Assembly: GCA_013298335.1 (NCBI GenBank) | Contig: JAAFHI010000276.1 | Location: 1-5,621, forward strand | DNA: 5,621 nucleotides | Reading direction: 5' to 3' | From: Actinomycetota bacterium | GTDB taxonomy: Bacteria; Acidobacteriota; Blastocatellia; Chloracidobacteriales; Chloracidobacteriaceae | Shown: piece by piece, positions 5,284 through 5,621 of the stretch | Layout: every line of letters starts with the position of its first letter | Numbering within the stretch: position 1 is the stretch's first letter | Notes under the pieces: generated by a model | The model's input: only the letters and a program-made list of their open reading frames with translations | What the model was told of the DNA's origin: nothing | Database searches by the model: none | Translations under genes and position numbers: made by a program

Positions 5284-5621
5284 ATGTTCAAAACACCTTT
5301 TTGTCGGATATTGGTCCTGATTCCGGTGATTGGGTTTCTGGCGGTAACGCCTGGCCGATTCAATGATCGACGAGTTGCCGCTTCCGAAGGCCCGGTTACG
5401 GAAGCCGACAAAACGGTGGTGGTCCGTCTCCTTTTTGAGAAAGTACTGGCCGAATTGAAGGTCACGCCCGGGGCCATCATTCTGCTTTCCCCCCGGTTTC
5501 CAAAGGACCGAATCCCTGAAATCGAGGGGATTCGATTTCGCCAACTGGGTTGGGACGAGGGGCAGAAGGGAGACGAGTTTTTCGAACTTTGGGAGGTGAA
5601 GGCCAGGGGGAAACGGGTCGA
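5284..5621 (+). CDS. Probable exported protein of unknown function, 5' part only
   Basis: An open frame runs from ATG 5284 to the window edge without a stop (112 complete codons), so the 3' end is missing. The N-terminus looks like a Sec signal peptide: a basic n-region (MFKTPFCR), a hydrophobic core ILVLIPVIGFLAV (9-21) and a possible cleavage after VAA (31-33). There is no lipobox. The mature part contains VVVRLLFEKVLAEL (45-58), TPGAIILLSPRFPKDRIPEIEGIRF (61-85, two near-continuous blocks) and a charged stretch ending FFELWEVKARGK. I recognise no domain or catalytic motif. Alternative in-frame starts are GTG 5281 and ATG 5254, the latter directly after an in-frame TGA at 5251-5253; the ribosome site at 5269-5275 favours 5284 or 5281. 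It is likely a periplasmic or secreted protein, which is inference from the signal peptide alone. Confidence 0.65.
   Translation, partial: MFKTPFCRILVLIPVIGFLAVTPGRFNDRRVAASEGPVTEADKTVVVRLLFEKVLAELKVTPGAIILLSPRFPKDRIPEIEGIRFRQLGWDEGQKGDEFFELWEVKARGKRV

Overview
The window is a 5.6 kb stretch of GC-rich bacterial chromosome. Coding regions favour G or C at the third codon position, while the spacers are visibly more AT-rich. It holds five complete protein genes and one gene cut by the right edge. There are no rRNA or tRNA genes, CRISPR array, insertion sequence or phage hallmark. The sequence carries no reliable taxonomic marker. A house-keeping-type sigma-70 factor and a signal-peptide-like N-terminus fit a free-living bacterium; anything finer would be a guess.

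Left part (56-2253, + strand): a zinc-ribbon/FHA/proline-rich/tail-anchored membrane protein is followed by a GT-B glycosyltransferase. The two overlap by four bases (GTGA), so they are very probably one transcription unit with coupled translation. A small alpha/beta-hydrolase (2257-2766, - strand) converges on the glycosyltransferase, leaving only 3 bp between the stop codons.

Middle (2767-3140): a 374-bp AT-rich spacer separates the divergently transcribed hydrolase and sigma factor genes. It should hold both promoters. It contains a 20-bp imperfect palindrome, a 6-bp hairpin and an A9 tract. No promoter could be assigned with confidence.

Right part (3141-5621, + strand): a large RpoD/RpoS-type sigma-70 factor ends in a clear intrinsic terminator (4705-4742). 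A 109-aa MazG-like nucleotide pyrophosphohydrolase starts only 18 nt after the terminator T-run. A 193-bp spacer follows, then the 5' end of a gene for a probable exported protein of unknown function.

The genes do not form one pathway: the content is signalling (FHA), glycan or glycolipid synthesis (glycosyltransferase), transcription (sigma factor) and nucleotide-pool hygiene (MazG-like). I see no convincing undescribed multi-gene system. The points most worth a second look are the FHA protein's architecture and its coupling to the glycosyltransferase, the unusual -10-reading residues and long insert of the sigma factor, and the palindrome upstream of the sigma gene.
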